From: DAITMV01 sp046318595 | GTDB taxonomy: Bacteria; Pseudomonadota; Gammaproteobacteria; Burkholderiales; Burkholderiaceae_B | DNA: 64,000 nt | Reading direction: 5' to 3' | Assembly: GCA_046318595.1 (NCBI GenBank) | Contig: JBKCTV010000023.1 | Span: 1 to 64,000, forward strand | Shown: positions 8,334-19,362 of the stretch, one piece after another | Layout: each line of letters starts with the position of its first letter | How positions within the stretch are numbered: the stretch's first letter is position 1 | Program-made: the position numbers and the translations under genes | The notes under the pieces: model-generated | What the model was told of the DNA's origin: nothing | Database searches by the model: none | Seen by the model: only the letters and a program-made list of their open reading frames with translations

Positions 8334-9856
8334 CGCAGCTCAACGCCCAGGAAATCGAGCTCGTCAGAAGTATCAAGAATCTGCCGGGCTACCGGTTAGC
8401 GAGCCGTTTGCGCTCCGACCACCGGCAACTGCGCGCTGGCGATATATTTTTCGCGTGGGCCGGGCGGCAGGTCGACTCGCGGCAGTTTCTGAGCGAGGCC
8501 GTCTGCAAGGGGGCCATCGCGATCGTGTTCGAAGGCGGCGATTTCACAATCGGCCATTCGCTCCCGGTGCCCTCTTTTGTCGTTCCCGGGCTGCGCGAAC
8601 GCGCCGGTCTGATTGCATCTGCGCTGCTCGATCATCCGTCGCTGACGATGAATACCGTTGCCGTGACCGGCACCAACGGTAAAACCTCGGTGACCCGCTG
8701 GGTGGCGCAGGCGCTGAGCTTTCTTGGTGAACGCGCCGCCGTGGTCGGGACCCTGGGTGGCGGCTTCGTCGACCAGGTGTTGACCCCGCTGGGGCTGACC
8801 ACGCCCGATGCCATATGTTTACAGCAGTCGCTGCGCGATCTGCAGCTCAGGGGCGCGAAAGCGGTTGCGCTGGAAGCCTCGTCCATCGGGCTTGAGCAGG
8901 GTCGTTTGCGTGGGGCGCATTTCGAAGTGGTGGCGTTGACGAATTTTTCGCGCGATCATCTCGATTATCACCATACGCTCGAAAACTACGCGAATGCCAA
9001 AAAAATGTTGGCGCAATGGCCTTGCACGCCGTATGCGGTCGTCAATATGGACGATTCCCTGGCGGCTGAGTTTGCCGAAACGGCGCGCGCGACCGGTAAA
9101 AAAGTCATTGGCGTGACGCGCCGGCTGTGCGAGTTTCCCTTGGCTTGCGATGAGGTATGGTCCGCATCGGACGTCGAACAGAGCGAGGCGGGCTTACGGT
9201 TCACGCTCGTGCGCGAAACCGAGCGCATCGTGCTGCACGCGCCGCTGATCGGTGACTTTAATGTCGAGAACCTGCTTGTGACTGCGGCGATCCTGTCTTG
9301 TCTGCGGCAGCCGCTAGACCGCATCGCCGCATCCCTGGCCACCGTGACGCCGCCCCCTGGCCGCATGCAACTGCTCGAAAAAACCGAACAAACGGGCCGG
9401 CCGCTGGTGGTGGTGGATTATGCGCACACGCCGACTGCTCTGGAAAAAGCGCTCGCTGCGTTGCGGCCGCTCGCTGCGAAGCGCGGCGGACGTCTGTTGG
9501 TTTTATTCGGCTGCGGCGGCAACCGCGATGCGGGTAAACGGCCGCAGATGGGCGCCGTGGCGGCCCGCCTGGCCGACGGTGTCTGGCTGACCAACGACAA
9601 TCCACGCGACGAGGATCCGCAAAGCATCGTCGATGCGATTCATGGCGGGATCGAGCCCGGCCATCTGCCAGGGGTCCAGGCTGTGCTCGACCGGCGGCTC
9701 GCGATCGAGCAAATCATCGTGCGTGCCCAAAGCCGCGACGTGGTTTTACTGGCCGGAAAAGGCCATGAAACGACCCAGACCATTCGTGGCGAGGTATTGC
9801 CGTTTTCCGATATCGAATGTGCCCGGGCGGTTCTGGCGGCGCGGGGAACGCCATGA
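8330..9856 (+). CDS. murE: UDP-MurNAc-tripeptide synthetase (meso-diaminopimelate adding)
   Basis: Cytoplasmic Mur ligase that adds the third stem-peptide residue to UDP-MurNAc-L-Ala-D-Glu. The 508-residue protein has the ATP-binding GTNGKTS at 114-120, central catalytic residues around FSRDHLDYHH, and the C-terminal DNPR motif at 423-426, which selects meso-diaminopimelate rather than lysine, as expected for a Gram-negative cell wall. It overlaps ftsI and murF by 4 bp each, implying coupled translation. Confidence 0.97.
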   Translation: MTQLNAQEIELVRSIKNLPGYRLASRLRSDHRQLRAGDIFFAWAGRQVDSRQFLSEAVCKGAIAIVFEGGDFTIGHSLPVPSFVVPGLRERAGLIASALLDHPSLTMNTVAVTGTNGKTSVTRWVAQALSFLGERAAVVGTLGGGFVDQVLTPLGLTTPDAICLQQSLRDLQLRGAKAVALEASSIGLEQGRLRGAHFEVVALTNFSRDHLDYHHTLENYANAKKMLAQWPCTPYAVVNMDDSLAAEFAETARATGKKVIGVTRRLCEFPLACDEVWSASDVEQSEAGLRFTLVRETERIVLHAPLIGDFNVENLLVTAAILSCLRQPLDRIAASLATVTPPPGRMQLLEKTEQTGRPLVVVDYAHTPTALEKALAALRPLAAKRGGRLLVLFGCGGNRDAGKRPQMGAVAARLADGVWLTNDNPRDEDPQSIVDAIHGGIEPGHLPGVQAVLDRRLAIEQIIVRAQSRDVVLLAGKGHETTQTIRGEVLPFSDIECARAVLAARGTP

Positions 9857-11310
9857 GTGTGCGTGCGACCGCCATGGATTGGCCTGTGGCCGAGCTGCTG
9901 GGCCTGTTCGTCGGTGGGCCGGCGGTGCTGGCTCGACTGCCAGGCGAAATGTCGCGAATCGCCGGGATCGTGACCGACAGCCGTCGTGTTGGCGCTGGCG
10001 ATGTGTTCGTGGCGCTCCAGGGCGAGCGCTTCGATGCGCACGATTTTTTGCCGCAGGTCGCTGCGCAGGGAGCCGCCTTTGCCATCGTGCAGCGGGCGTT
10101 ACCCGACCTTGCGCTCCCGCAGCTCGTCGTGGCGGAGACGCGCGCGGCCCTGGCTACGCTGGCGCGTGCCTGGCGGGCGCGATTCCATTTGCCGGTGATC
10201 GCGGTAGCGGGTAGCAATGGTAAAACCACGACCAAGGAAATGATCGCTGCGATTCTGCGGGCTGCTTTTGGTGAGCATATGCTGGCGACCGTCGGCAATT
10301 TGAACAATGAGATCGGCGTGCCGCAAACGTTGTTCGGTCTACGGGCGACGCACCGTGCCGCCGTGGTCGAAATCGGGATGAACCACCCCGGCGAAATCGC
10401 CCGGCTGGCGGCGATGGTGCAGCCAACGATCGCCCTTGTGAACAACGCGCAGCGCGAGCATCAGGAGTTCATGGCGTCGGTGGCGGCGGTCGCCGAAGAA
10501 AACGGCGCGGTATTTGAATATTTGGCCGCCGATGGCGTGGCGGTGTTCCCAGAGGGTACGGCATACGATACCGTCTGGTCTAGGCAGGCAGGCGCGGCGC
10601 GGTCGCTGCGCTTTCGCTTGAACGGCCCGGACATGTCGGGCCGCGGGGATGTGACCGTGGCTCCGATAGCCACGCCGGACGTGGCGGGTTCCGGCGACGC
10701 GCAGTCGCTACGGGTTGCCGGGCCCTGGGGGGCGGTGTCGATCGCGCTCAATGCATTGGGCGCACACAACGCTCTCAACGCCGCTGCCGCTGCAGCCTGC
10801 GCCTGGGCTGCGGGTTGTCCGGCGTTCGCGATTGCGCAGGGTCTGAATGTTTTCCGGCCGGTTCGGGGCCGGATGCAAAAATTACGCAGCGCCAGCGGGC
10901 TCGTCGTGATCGATGACACTTATAATGCGAACCCGGACTCGGTGTTGGCAGCGATCGATGTGTTGGCGCAGTATGCGCCGGCCTGTGCGCTGGTTTTGGG
11001 CGATATGGGCGAAGTCGGTGTGCAGGGCGGCCCGTTTCACGCGGAAATCGGTCATTACGCGCGGCAATGTGGCCTGGAAAAATTGTTCGCGTTGGGTGTA
11101 CTGGCGCGCGAAAGCGCAGCGGCGTTCGGTGCGGCTGCGGTGCATTGCGACTCAGCCGCCGAGCTGGTCGCGCAGGTTCAAACATGGTTATCGAAACGGT
11201 CTGGTGCCGTGCTTGTCAAAGGTTCACGATTCATGAAGATGGAAACGATCGTTCAGGCATTGCTTGCCGCTCCCGGCGACGTGCAAACGGGAGGCGCGCA
11301 TGCTGCTTGA
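9853..11310 (+). CDS. murF: UDP-MurNAc-tripeptide:D-Ala-D-Ala ligase
   Basis: Completes the soluble precursor by adding D-alanyl-D-alanine to UDP-MurNAc-tripeptide. At 485 residues it carries the Mur ligase ATP motif GSNGKTT at 120-126, followed by the central-domain [13 protein letters not shown] and [10 protein letters not shown], and the C-terminal [11 protein letters not shown] typical of MurF. The ATG overlaps the murE stop; an in-frame ATG 12 codons upstream lies inside murE and is not supported. The 3' end overlaps mraY by 11 bp. Confidence 0.97.
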   Translation: MSVRATAMDWPVAELLGLFVGGPAVLARLPGEMSRIAGIVTDSRRVGAGDVFVALQGERFDAHDFLPQVAAQGAAFAIVQRALPDLALPQLVVAETRAALATLARAWRARFHLPVIAVAGSNGKTTTKEMIAAILRAAFGEHMLATVGNLNNEIGVPQTLFGLRATHRAAVVEIGMNHPGEIARLAAMVQPTIALVNNAQREHQEFMASVAAVAEENGAVFEYLAADGVAVFPEGTAYDTVWSRQAGAARSLRFRLNGPDMSGRGDVTVAPIATPDVAGSGDAQSLRVAGPWGAVSIALNALGAHNALNAAAAAACAWAAGCPAFAIAQGLNVFRPVRGRMQKLRSASGLVVIDDTYNANPDSVLAAIDVLAQYAPACALVLGDMGEVGVQGGPFHAEIGHYARQCGLEKLFALGVLARESAAAFGAAAVHCDSAAELVAQVQTWLSKRSGAVLVKGSRFMKMETIVQALLAAPGDVQTGGAHAA

Positions 11311-12454
11311 ACTGGCGAAATGGCTGGCGCAGGATATCCGAGCCTTTAGCGTTTTCAATTATCTGACGCTGCGGGCTGTGTTGGCGAGCGGGACGGCGCT
11401 GTGTCTGGGGCTGCTGCTCGGTCCGGCCGTGATCCGCAAATTGACGCACTATAAAATCGGCCAGTCTGTACGCGACAATGGCCCGCAAACACATCTGGTG
11501 AAAGCCGGCACGCCGACCATGGGCGGTGCATTAATTTTATTGTCGATTTCGATTTCGACCTTGCTCTGGGCCGATTTGTCGAATCGGTTTATCTGGGTCG
11601 TCTTGCTGATTACCTTGGGCTTTGGCTGGATCGGTTGGGTGGACGATTACCGGAAGGTGGTGCACCGCAATCCGAAAGGGCTACCGGGCCGCTGGAAGTA
11701 TTTCTGGCAGTCGTTGATCGGTCTGGTGGCCGCGTTTTACTTGGCGTTTGCCGTGTCGGCGCCGTCCAACGAGAAAATTTTCGACCTGATGCTGGCCTGG
11801 AGTCGCAGCGGGTTCGATATGTACCTGCCCAACCGGGCCGACATCATCGTGCCGTTCTTCAAAACGATTTCCTACCCGCTCGGCGTCTGGGGCTTCATCA
11901 CACTCACTTACTTCGCGATCGTCGGCAGCAGCAACGCCGTCAATTTGACCGACGGCCTGGACGGTCTGGCGATCATGCCGACGGTGATGATCGCCTCGGC
12001 GCTGGCGATTTTTGCGTATGTCGCTGGCAATGCGGTGTATTCCAAATACCTGTTGCTGCCTTATATTCCCGGTGCTGGCGAGCTGACGGTTTTCCTGGCG
12101 GCGATCGCCGGTGCGGGGCTGGCGTTTTTGTGGTTCAACGCCTATCCGGCACAGGTTTTCATGGGCGATGTCGGGGCACTGGCGCTCGGTGGCGCGCTTG
12201 GTGTGGTGGCCGTCATCGTTCGGCAGGAAGTGGTGCTCTTCATCATGGGCGGTGTGTTCGTGGCCGAAACTTTATCGGTCATGATCCAGGTGCTCTATTT
12301 CAAATGGAGTGGCGGCAAACGCGTGTTCCGGATGGCGCCGTTGCACCATCATTACGAACTGTCCGGCTGGAAAGAAACGCAGGTGGTCGTGCGGTTCTGG
12401 ATCATCACCATGATGCTGGTGCTGGTCGGCCTTTCCACCTTGAAGCTGCGCTGA
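11300..12454 (+). CDS. mraY: Phospho-MurNAc-pentapeptide translocase
   Basis: Integral membrane enzyme that transfers phospho-MurNAc-pentapeptide to undecaprenyl phosphate, making lipid I. The 384-residue protein is strongly hydrophobic, with about ten membrane segments. Conserved cytoplasmic elements are GTPTMGG (about 70), the aspartate pair in WVDDYRK (115-116), [10 protein letters not shown], and the histidine cluster PLHHHYE near the C-terminus. The start [11 protein letters not shown] matches the family N-terminus. murD follows one base after the stop. Confidence 0.97.
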   Translation: MLLELAKWLAQDIRAFSVFNYLTLRAVLASGTALCLGLLLGPAVIRKLTHYKIGQSVRDNGPQTHLVKAGTPTMGGALILLSISISTLLWADLSNRFIWVVLLITLGFGWIGWVDDYRKVVHRNPKGLPGRWKYFWQSLIGLVAAFYLAFAVSAPSNEKIFDLMLAWSRSGFDMYLPNRADIIVPFFKTISYPLGVWGFITLTYFAIVGSSNAVNLTDGLDGLAIMPTVMIASALAIFAYVAGNAVYSKYLLLPYIPGAGELTVFLAAIAGAGLAFLWFNAYPAQVFMGDVGALALGGALGVVAVIVRQEVVLFIMGGVFVAETLSVMIQVLYFKWSGGKRVFRMAPLHHHYELSGWKETQVVVRFWIITMMLVLVGLSTLKLR

Positions 12455-12455
12455 A

Positions 12456-13913
12456 ATGGACGTCCTACGTCACCAGCGTGTGCTGATCGTCGGCTTGGGT
12501 GAAACCGGGCTCGCCTGCGCGCGCTGGTGTGCCATGCATGGTGCGCAGTTATCTGTGCTCGACACCCGCGCCGCGCCGCCGAACCTGGAAGCGCTGCACG
12601 CCTGCGCGCCCGAAGCGGTGGTGCTGCAGACCGCGGATGCGCTCGATGTTGCGAACTTCGACCGCATTTTGGCTGGTCCCGGCCTGTCGCCGCACGCCGA
12701 GCCTTTGAAAACGATCCTGGCTGAGGCATCGGCTGCTGGCAAGACGGTCGACTCCGAAATCGAGCTGTTCGCGCAGGCGCTCGCCTGGCTCGCGGCCACG
12801 CAAAATTATCGGCCGCGCCTGATCGGCATCACCGGTACTAATGGTAAAACGACCACGACCATGCTGACCCATTTGCTGGTGGAGCGCGCCGGGCTCACGG
12901 TGCGCGTGGCCGGGAATGTCCGGCCGGCAGCGCTCGATGCCCTGCGCGAGGCGCTCGCGGATGGGGCGTTGCCGGCGGTATGGGTGCTGGAGTTGTCGAG
13001 CTTTCAATTGCAGCTGACCCGCAGTTTGCGTTGCGACGTGGCGACCATTTTAAATATCACGCCCGATCACCTCGATTGGCACGCGTCGTTCGCCGAGTAT
13101 GTCCGGGCCAAGCAAAGCATTTTTGCGGCGGATACGGTGCCCGTCGTCGTTTCCGCATCGCTCGCCGATGCGCCGGCGGCGGACCGATCGATTCGTGTCG
13201 GTGCTGGTGCGCCCGCGCGCGCCAGCGATTACGGTATAGCCCAGGAGGGCGGCTTGCGCTGGCTGTGCCGCGCTGTGCCGCTGCCGATCGAAGGGCGCCG
13301 CAAAAACGATGGCCAACAGCCGTTCGTATTGCAAAACCTGATGCCAGCGGATGCCTTGTACATTCGCGGGCAGCACAATGCGTTGAACGCGCTGACCGCT
13401 CTGGCACTGGTGTCGCAGCTCGATTTGCCGATCGCGCCTCTGTTGCATGCCTTGCGCGATTATCGTGGCGAGCCCCATCGTACGGAATTCGTCGCCACGG
13501 TCGATGGCGTCGACTATATCGACGACAGCAAAGGGACGAACGTCGGTGCGACGGTCGCGGCGCTGCTTGGTCTCGACCGGTCGGTGGTTCTGATTGCTGG
13601 CGGGGATGGCAAGGGTCAAGACTTCGCGCCGCTCGCCTCGCCCGTGCAGCGCTACGCCCGGGCCGTGATTTTGTTTGGCCGCGACGCTACCCACCTGGCA
13701 CAGGCTTTGCAGAACAGCGCCGTGCCGGTCGAGACGGTCGACGGTTTGTTGCCTGCGGTAGTGCGTGCGGCGCAACTGGCCAAGCCGGGCGATGCGGTTC
13801 TGTTGTCGCCCGCCTGCGCCAGCCTCGATATGTTCAGTGACTATACGCACCGCGCCGCAGTTTTCCGGCAGGCGGTCGAAGTGCTTGCGTTGCAAACGGG
13901 TCAGCCATGCTGA
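12456..13913 (+). CDS. murD: UDP-MurNAc-L-Ala:D-Glu ligase
   Basis: Adds D-glutamate to UDP-MurNAc-L-alanine in the cytoplasm. The 485-residue protein begins with a Rossmann-type UDP-binding domain ([16 protein letters not shown]), then has the ATP motif GTNGKTTT at 127-134, the central [10 protein letters not shown], and the C-terminal YIDDSKGTN and [12 protein letters not shown] segments typical of MurD. It ends in a 7-bp overlap with ftsW. Confidence 0.97.
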   Translation: MDVLRHQRVLIVGLGETGLACARWCAMHGAQLSVLDTRAAPPNLEALHACAPEAVVLQTADALDVANFDRILAGPGLSPHAEPLKTILAEASAAGKTVDSEIELFAQALAWLAATQNYRPRLIGITGTNGKTTTTMLTHLLVERAGLTVRVAGNVRPAALDALREALADGALPAVWVLELSSFQLQLTRSLRCDVATILNITPDHLDWHASFAEYVRAKQSIFAADTVPVVVSASLADAPAADRSIRVGAGAPARASDYGIAQEGGLRWLCRAVPLPIEGRRKNDGQQPFVLQNLMPADALYIRGQHNALNALTALALVSQLDLPIAPLLHALRDYRGEPHRTEFVATVDGVDYIDDSKGTNVGATVAALLGLDRSVVLIAGGDGKGQDFAPLASPVQRYARAVILFGRDATHLAQALQNSAVPVETVDGLLPAVVRAAQLAKPGDAVLLSPACASLDMFSDYTHRAAVFRQAVEVLALQTGQPC

Positions 13914-15169
13914 AACGGTTTTTCAAGCCTACGCGGGACGACATGCGACCTTTGCCGGCCAGCAATCCCGGGGCCTTGGCGGGCCATTGGAACACCGGCT
14001 CGGCGAGCGGTACCGGCGGTGGGGTGTCGCGCTTCAAATCGTTCGACGAAACTTTGCTCTGGGCGGCGTTGGCGCTGTTGGCGCTGGGTTTGATCATGGT
14101 GTATTCGGCCTCTGTGGCCTTGCCCGATTCGAGCAAATACGCCAACTACAAACCGACGCATTTTCTCGTGCGGCATGCATTTTCTTTGCTCACGGCCGTG
14201 GTGTTCGCGCTGGCGGCCTTTCAGGTGCCGATGAAAACCTGGCAGCGGCTGGCGCCGTTGTTGTTCGTGATGAGTCTGTTGCTCTTGATCGTCGTGTTGA
14301 TTCCGGGTATCGGCAAGGGCGTCAATGGCGCACGGCGCTGGTTGTCCCTCTACATCACGAACATTCAACCATCCGAATTGATGAAACTCAGCGCTCTCCT
14401 GTATGCCGCCGACTACACGGTTCGCAAGCAGGAGTATATGCAGCGGTTTTCCAAAGGGTTTTTGCCGATGGCGCTGGCTATCGCATTCGTGGGTGCGCTG
14501 CTTCTGCTCGAGCCGGATATGGGCGCGTTTATCGTGATCGCCGGTATCGCTTTCGGCATTTTGTTTTTGGGCGGTGTGAACGCACGGGTGTTTTTCGGTT
14601 TGCTGGCGTTCTTGGCGGTGTCGTTCGCCGTGCTCGTCATGACCAGCGATTACCGGCGGCAACGGTTGTTTGCTTACATGGACCCATGGGAAGAGAAAAA
14701 CGTCCTTGGCAAGGCTTACCAGCTATCGCATTCGCTGATCGCATTCGGCCGCGGTGAATGGTTTGGCGTGGGACTCGGCGGCAGCCTCGAAAAGCTGCAT
14801 TATCTGCCAGAAGCCCATACCGACTTTTTGCTGGCGGTCATCGGCGAAGAGCTGGGCTTCATCGGTGTGGCTATCGTGATCGTGCTCTTCGCCTTCATCG
14901 TCCGCCGCGCGTTCGCGATTGGCCAACAGGCTATCGCTCTGGAACGAATTTTCTCCGGTCTGACCGCTTTGGGTGTCGGGATCTGGCTCGGCGTGCAAAC
15001 GTTCATCAACATGGGTGTGAATCTCGGCTTGCTGCCGACAAAAGGCTTGACGCTGCCGCTGATGAGTTACGGCGGCTCGGGTATTTTGGTCAACTGCATC
15101 GCGTTGGCGGTTTTGCTCCGGGTGGATTTCGAATCGCGGCAACTGATGCGCGGGAGCGCCCGACGATGA
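13907..15169 (+). CDS. ftsW: Septal peptidoglycan polymerase FtsW
   Basis: A SEDS-family glycosyltransferase that polymerises lipid II at the septum with FtsI. The 420-residue protein has a cytoplasmic N-terminal tail of about 50 residues followed by about ten membrane helices. Conserved SEDS elements include [10 protein letters not shown] near residue 138, QPSELMKL, the [18 protein letters not shown] loop near 300, and [10 protein letters not shown] near the C-terminus. The start overlaps murD and the stop overlaps murG, so its dosage should follow the Mur ligases. Confidence 0.97.
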   Translation: MLKRFFKPTRDDMRPLPASNPGALAGHWNTGSASGTGGGVSRFKSFDETLLWAALALLALGLIMVYSASVALPDSSKYANYKPTHFLVRHAFSLLTAVVFALAAFQVPMKTWQRLAPLLFVMSLLLLIVVLIPGIGKGVNGARRWLSLYITNIQPSELMKLSALLYAADYTVRKQEYMQRFSKGFLPMALAIAFVGALLLLEPDMGAFIVIAGIAFGILFLGGVNARVFFGLLAFLAVSFAVLVMTSDYRRQRLFAYMDPWEEKNVLGKAYQLSHSLIAFGRGEWFGVGLGGSLEKLHYLPEAHTDFLLAVIGEELGFIGVAIVIVLFAFIVRRAFAIGQQAIALERIFSGLTALGVGIWLGVQTFINMGVNLGLLPTKGLTLPLMSYGGSGILVNCIALAVLLRVDFESRQLMRGSARR

Positions 15170-16230
15170 ACGATAAAACCATTTTGATCATGGCGGGCGG
15201 CACGGGCGGGCATATCTTTCCCGGTCTGGCGGTGGCTGCCGTTCTGCAGACCCGTGGTTGGCGGGTCGTCTGGCTGGGCAACCCGGCGGCAATGGAAGGG
15301 CGGCTCGTGGCTGCCCATGGCATACCGCTCGAGGCGCTGCATTTTGCCGGTTTGCGCAGCAAGGGGTGGCGTGCGGTCGTCAAGCTGCCCCTGAACTTGC
15401 TGCAAGCTTTAGTGCAGGCAAGGCGCATTTTTAAAAAGGTGCGGCCCACGGCGGTATTGGGGATGGGCGGGTATATGGCGTTTCCCGGCGGTGTGGTGGC
15501 GCGTTTGCTGGGCTGCCCCTTGGTCGTCCACGAACAGAACTCGGTGGCCGGCATGGCCAACCGGGTGTTGGCGCGGCTGGCGCGGCAGGTTTTGCAAGGG
15601 TTTCCGAGCGCCTTGCCGAACGCTTCCTGGGTCGGCAATCCGATTCGGGCCTCCTTTGGCGCTTTTGCCGCACCCGCCCGCCGCTATGCCGAGCGTACGG
15701 GGGCGCTGCGCATCGCCGTGATCGGCGGCAGTCTTGGCGCGGCGGTATTGAACGAAATCGTGCCCCGCGCGCTGGCGCTATTGGCGACCACGCAGCGGCC
15801 ACTGGTGGTTCATCAGGCGGGCGCGCAGCACCTCCAGGTGCTGCAAACCCACAACCCGCAGGCGGGCGGTCTGGCGGAATGTATTTGTTTAGTCGACGAC
15901 CTGGCGACGCTGCTGGCCGGCGTCGATCTGGTGATCTGCCGGGCGGGTGCGATGACCGTCAGCGAAATCGCCGGGCTTGGGGTGGCGGCGCTGTTCGTGC
16001 CCTATCCGTATGCCGTGGACGACCACCAGACCAGTAATGCCCAGTTTCTCGTGCGGCACGGCGGTGGCTGGTCGAAACCGCAACAGGCGTGCACCGCCGA
16101 GTGGCTGGCCGACTGGCTGCGTACACTCGATAGACCGGGCTTGCAACAGGCTGCTGAAAAAGCCCATGCGCTGGCCAAACCCAAGGCCGCCGACGCAGTG
16201 GCTGATGCTGTCGAGCGAGCTGCCATATGA
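15166..16230 (+). CDS. murG: Lipid II synthase (MurG N-acetylglucosaminyltransferase)
   Basis: Peripheral membrane GT28 glycosyltransferase that adds GlcNAc to lipid I, producing lipid II. The 354-residue protein shows the N-terminal glycine loop [16 protein letters not shown], the [11 protein letters not shown] loop, [12 protein letters not shown], the second-domain IGGSLGA, and the UDP-GlcNAc-binding [15 protein letters not shown]. The start is the ATG overlapping the ftsW stop. The frame is open far upstream, but that stretch is a shadow of ftsW. Confidence 0.97.
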   Translation: MNDKTILIMAGGTGGHIFPGLAVAAVLQTRGWRVVWLGNPAAMEGRLVAAHGIPLEALHFAGLRSKGWRAVVKLPLNLLQALVQARRIFKKVRPTAVLGMGGYMAFPGGVVARLLGCPLVVHEQNSVAGMANRVLARLARQVLQGFPSALPNASWVGNPIRASFGAFAAPARRYAERTGALRIAVIGGSLGAAVLNEIVPRALALLATTQRPLVVHQAGAQHLQVLQTHNPQAGGLAECICLVDDLATLLAGVDLVICRAGAMTVSEIAGLGVAALFVPYPYAVDDHQTSNAQFLVRHGGGWSKPQQACTAEWLADWLRTLDRPGLQQAAEKAHALAKPKAADAVADAVERAAI

Positions 16231-17621
16231 AACACAAAGTCAAACATGTGCATTTCGTCGGTATCGGCGGCTCGGGTATGAGCGGCATCGCCGAAGTTCT
16301 GCTGACGCTTGGTTATGAGGTCAGTGGGTCGGACCTGTCGGTTTCGCCAGTGACGCAACGCCTGTCCGGCCTGGGAGCACGTGTGCTCGTCGGGCATGCC
16401 GCCGAGCATGTGCTGGAGGCCGATGCGGTCGTCATATCGAGTGCGGTCGGGCACCACAATCCGGAAGTGATCGCCGCCCGGCAGCGGCGGATTCCGGTCG
16501 TGCCGCGTGCGGTCATGCTGGCAGAGCTGATGCGGCTGAAACGCGGCATTGCGATTGCCGGCACGCATGGCAAGACCACGACCACCAGCCTGGCGGCCAG
16601 CGTACTCGCGCAGGCTGGCCTCGACCCGACCTTCGTCATCGGTGGCCGGCTCAACTCGGCCGGCGCCAACGCCAGGCTCGGCGCGGGTGAGTTCATCGTC
16701 GTCGAGGCGGACGAGTCGGATGCGTCGTTTTTGAATCTGATGCCGGTGATTGCCGTGATTACCAACATCGACGCGGATCACATGGAAACCTATGGGCATG
16801 ACTTCGCCCGGCTCAAGCAGGCCTTCGTCGAGTTTACGCAGCGACTGCCGTTTTACGGTGCGGCGATCGTTTGTCAGGACGATCCGCACGTGCGCGAAAT
16901 CATCCCATTCATTTCCAAGCCGGTGGTGACCTACGGCTTCTCCCCCACTGCACAGATTCGCGCGGTCGAATCGCGGCACATCGATGGTCGCATGGCGTTT
17001 ACCGTTTTACGCGAGGGCGAGCCGCCGCTGCCGGTCGAGCTGAACCTGCCGGGCGAACACAACGTGCTGAATGCGCTGGCGGCGATTGCGATCGCTTCCG
17101 AGATTGGCGTGGGCGACGCCGACATCCAGCAGGCTCTGGCGCAGTTCAACGGCGTCGGTCGGCGTTTCACGAAGCACGGCGACATCGATCTGGCCGGGGG
17201 CGGCAGCTACACTCTGGTCGACGATTATGGCCATCACCCCGTCGAAATGGCAGCGACGCTGGCGGCGGCGCGCGGCGCTTACCCCGGCCGGCGCCTAGTG
17301 CTGGCGTTTCAGCCCCACCGTTACAGCCGCACGCGCGACTGTTTCGAAGACTTCGTCAAAGTGCTGTCCGGTGTCGATGTGTTGGTGCTGAGCGAAGTCT
17401 ATGCCGCTGGCGAGGTGCCGATCGTGGCGGCCGATGGCCGGTCGCTGGCGCGCGCGGTGCGGGTGGCTGGCAGGGTCGAGCCCTTGTTTGCCGAGACCCT
17501 CGACGACATGATGGCCGGTATCGCGCAGGTCGTGCGGGCCGGCGATGTGGTGGTGACGATGGGTGCGGGCAGTATCGGCACTCTGCCTGGGCGTTTAAAA
17601 ATGGAAAAGGTGACGGCATGA
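16227..17621 (+). CDS. murC: UDP-MurNAc:L-alanine ligase
   Basis: First amino-acid-adding Mur ligase. The 464-residue protein has the N-terminal UDP-binding [15 protein letters not shown], the ATP motif GTHGKTTTT at 112-120, [23 protein letters not shown], and the C-terminal DDYGHHPVE plus FQPHRYSRT. Gly-Thr-His in place of Gly-Thr-Asn before GKT is normal for MurC and separates it from MurD, MurE and MurF. ATGA overlaps occur at both ends. Confidence 0.97.
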   Translation: MKHKVKHVHFVGIGGSGMSGIAEVLLTLGYEVSGSDLSVSPVTQRLSGLGARVLVGHAAEHVLEADAVVISSAVGHHNPEVIAARQRRIPVVPRAVMLAELMRLKRGIAIAGTHGKTTTTSLAASVLAQAGLDPTFVIGGRLNSAGANARLGAGEFIVVEADESDASFLNLMPVIAVITNIDADHMETYGHDFARLKQAFVEFTQRLPFYGAAIVCQDDPHVREIIPFISKPVVTYGFSPTAQIRAVESRHIDGRMAFTVLREGEPPLPVELNLPGEHNVLNALAAIAIASEIGVGDADIQQALAQFNGVGRRFTKHGDIDLAGGGSYTLVDDYGHHPVEMAATLAAARGAYPGRRLVLAFQPHRYSRTRDCFEDFVKVLSGVDVLVLSEVYAAGEVPIVAADGRSLARAVRVAGRVEPLFAETLDDMMAGIAQVVRAGDVVVTMGAGSIGTLPGRLKMEKVTA

Positions 17622-18595
17622 GCGAAACCATCGACCCTGCGCGTTTCGGCAAGACGGTCGTTTTGATGGGCGGGCCGTCCGCCGAGCGGGAGGTTTCGCT
17701 GAAATCCGGCCTCATGGTGTTGGATGCGTTGCAACGGCAGGGCGTCGATGCGCACGGTTTCGACCCGGCCGAGCAGTCGGTGACGGCCCTGGCAGCCGGT
17801 GGTTTCCGGCACGCATTCATTGCCTTGCATGGGCGTTTCGGCGAAGACGGCACGCTGCAGGGCGCGCTCGAATGGCTGGGCATTCCGTACACCGGCAGTG
17901 GCGTACTGGCGTCGGCGCTGGCCATGGATAAGGTATTGACCAAGGCTGTGTGGCGGGCCGAGGATCTGCCGACGCCGGCGTATGTCGATCTGGCGCCGGA
18001 TTTCGATGCGCTTGCAGTCGTGGAAAAGCTCGGACTGCCGCTGATCGTCAAGCCCGCCAAGGAGGGTTCGACGCTTGGTTTGACGAAGGTCGCCGATGCG
18101 CTCCAACTGCGCGCCGCCTACGATCTCGCCCGGCAGTTCGACAGCCGCGTATTGGCGGAATCGTTCGTACAGGGGCGCGAAATCACCGTGCCGGTGCTCG
18201 GGCGGGGCGCCGCAGCGCGGACCTTGCCCATCATTGAAATCGTTGCACCGAACGGCAATTATGATTTCCATAACAAATATATCGGCCATGAAACCCGCTA
18301 TCACTGCCCGGCAACGCTCGACCACTCTTTACAGGCTGATATTGAACGCATCGTTTTACAGGCTTATCGCGCGCTGGGCTGCCGTGGCTGGGCCCGCGCG
18401 GACTTGATGATCGATGCACGGCAGCGTCCCTGGCTTCTCGAAATCAATACTTCTCCCGGCATGACCGATCATTCGCTGGTGCCCATGAGTGCCCGTGCCG
18501 CCGGCGTTTCCTACGACCAGCTCGTCCTGCAGTTGCTGGCGCAGGCCGGTCTCGAGCACGCCCCGGCCGTCGTGCCCGCCGAAGGAGTCCGCTAA
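17618..18595 (+). CDS. ddlB: D-alanine:D-alanine ligase
   Basis: ATP-grasp enzyme that makes the D-Ala-D-Ala dipeptide used by MurF. The 325-residue protein has the N-terminal [17 protein letters not shown], the ATP-grasp lysine region [17 protein letters not shown], the ELGREITV-like [13 protein letters not shown], and the metal-binding [17 protein letters not shown] near the C-terminus. The start overlaps the murC stop; an open frame further upstream is a murC shadow. The stop TAA shares its last base with the ftsQ ATG. Confidence 0.96.
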   Translation: MSETIDPARFGKTVVLMGGPSAEREVSLKSGLMVLDALQRQGVDAHGFDPAEQSVTALAAGGFRHAFIALHGRFGEDGTLQGALEWLGIPYTGSGVLASALAMDKVLTKAVWRAEDLPTPAYVDLAPDFDALAVVEKLGLPLIVKPAKEGSTLGLTKVADALQLRAAYDLARQFDSRVLAESFVQGREITVPVLGRGAAARTLPIIEIVAPNGNYDFHNKYIGHETRYHCPATLDHSLQADIERIVLQAYRALGCRGWARADLMIDARQRPWLLEINTSPGMTDHSLVPMSARAAGVSYDQLVLQLLAQAGLEHAPAVVPAEGVR

Positions 18596-19362
18596 TGGGC
18601 TCGCTCTGGCAGGATAGCCGGCTGATGAACGTCATGGCAGGGCTGTTCTCGATCATGAGCCTGGTGCTGCTCATGGTAGCCGCCCTGGCTTGGTTGACGA
18701 GCCGGCCGATGTTCGATGTGCGCTGCGTGCGGCTCGAAGGCGGCATGGCCCATGTCACGGCGGCGGGTATTCGGTTGAACGCCGTGCCTCTTTTGCGTGG
18801 CAATTTTTTCACCATGGATTTACACGCGGCCCGCGCGGCTTTCGAAGCCGTACCGTGGGTGCGCAAGGCGTCAGTCCGGCGTATCTGGCCCAATCAGTTG
18901 TCGGTGCGCCTAGAGGAGCACGAGCCCGTCGCGCAGTGGGGCGAAAGCGCGCTGATCAACGGTTACGGCGAGGCCTTCGTGGTCAATCTTGCCGAGGTCG
19001 ACGCCGAGCTGCCTTTGCTGCATGGCCCGGCCGGCAGTCAGCAGATCGTACTGAAACGGTTCGTCGATCTTAAGCGCTGGCTCGCCCGCATCAACCTCAA
19101 ACCGGTTGCGCTGCGGCTGTCCGACCGTTTCGCATGGAGCGCGACGCTCGCTGGCGGTCTGAGGCTGGAGCTGGGCCGCGAACAGACCTCGGCCACCTTG
19201 CAGGAACGGGTCGGGCTATTCGTCAAAAGTTATACGGTTGTCACCGCCCAGCTCATGAAAAGTGTGCAGGTGGTCGACCTGCGTTATCCGAACGGATTTT
19301 CGCTCAAAGGCGAGCCTTTGCGCGCTGTATTAACGGTGAAGAATGATGAACAAAGAATTTAA
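18595..19362 (+). CDS. ftsQ: Cell division protein FtsQ
   Basis: Bitopic division protein that recruits FtsL and FtsB. The 255-residue protein has a single membrane segment at about 18-38, a POTRA domain beginning at FDVRCVRLEG (about 40-110), and the FtsQ beta domain with VRRIWPNQLSVRLEEHEPVAQWGE. FtsQ and DdlB adjacency is standard in proteobacterial dcw clusters. The 3' end overlaps ftsA by 17 bp. Confidence 0.95.
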   Translation: MGSLWQDSRLMNVMAGLFSIMSLVLLMVAALAWLTSRPMFDVRCVRLEGGMAHVTAAGIRLNAVPLLRGNFFTMDLHAARAAFEAVPWVRKASVRRIWPNQLSVRLEEHEPVAQWGESALINGYGEAFVVNLAEVDAELPLLHGPAGSQQIVLKRFVDLKRWLARINLKPVALRLSDRFAWSATLAGGLRLELGREQTSATLQERVGLFVKSYTVVTAQLMKSVQVVDLRYPNGFSLKGEPLRAVLTVKNDEQRI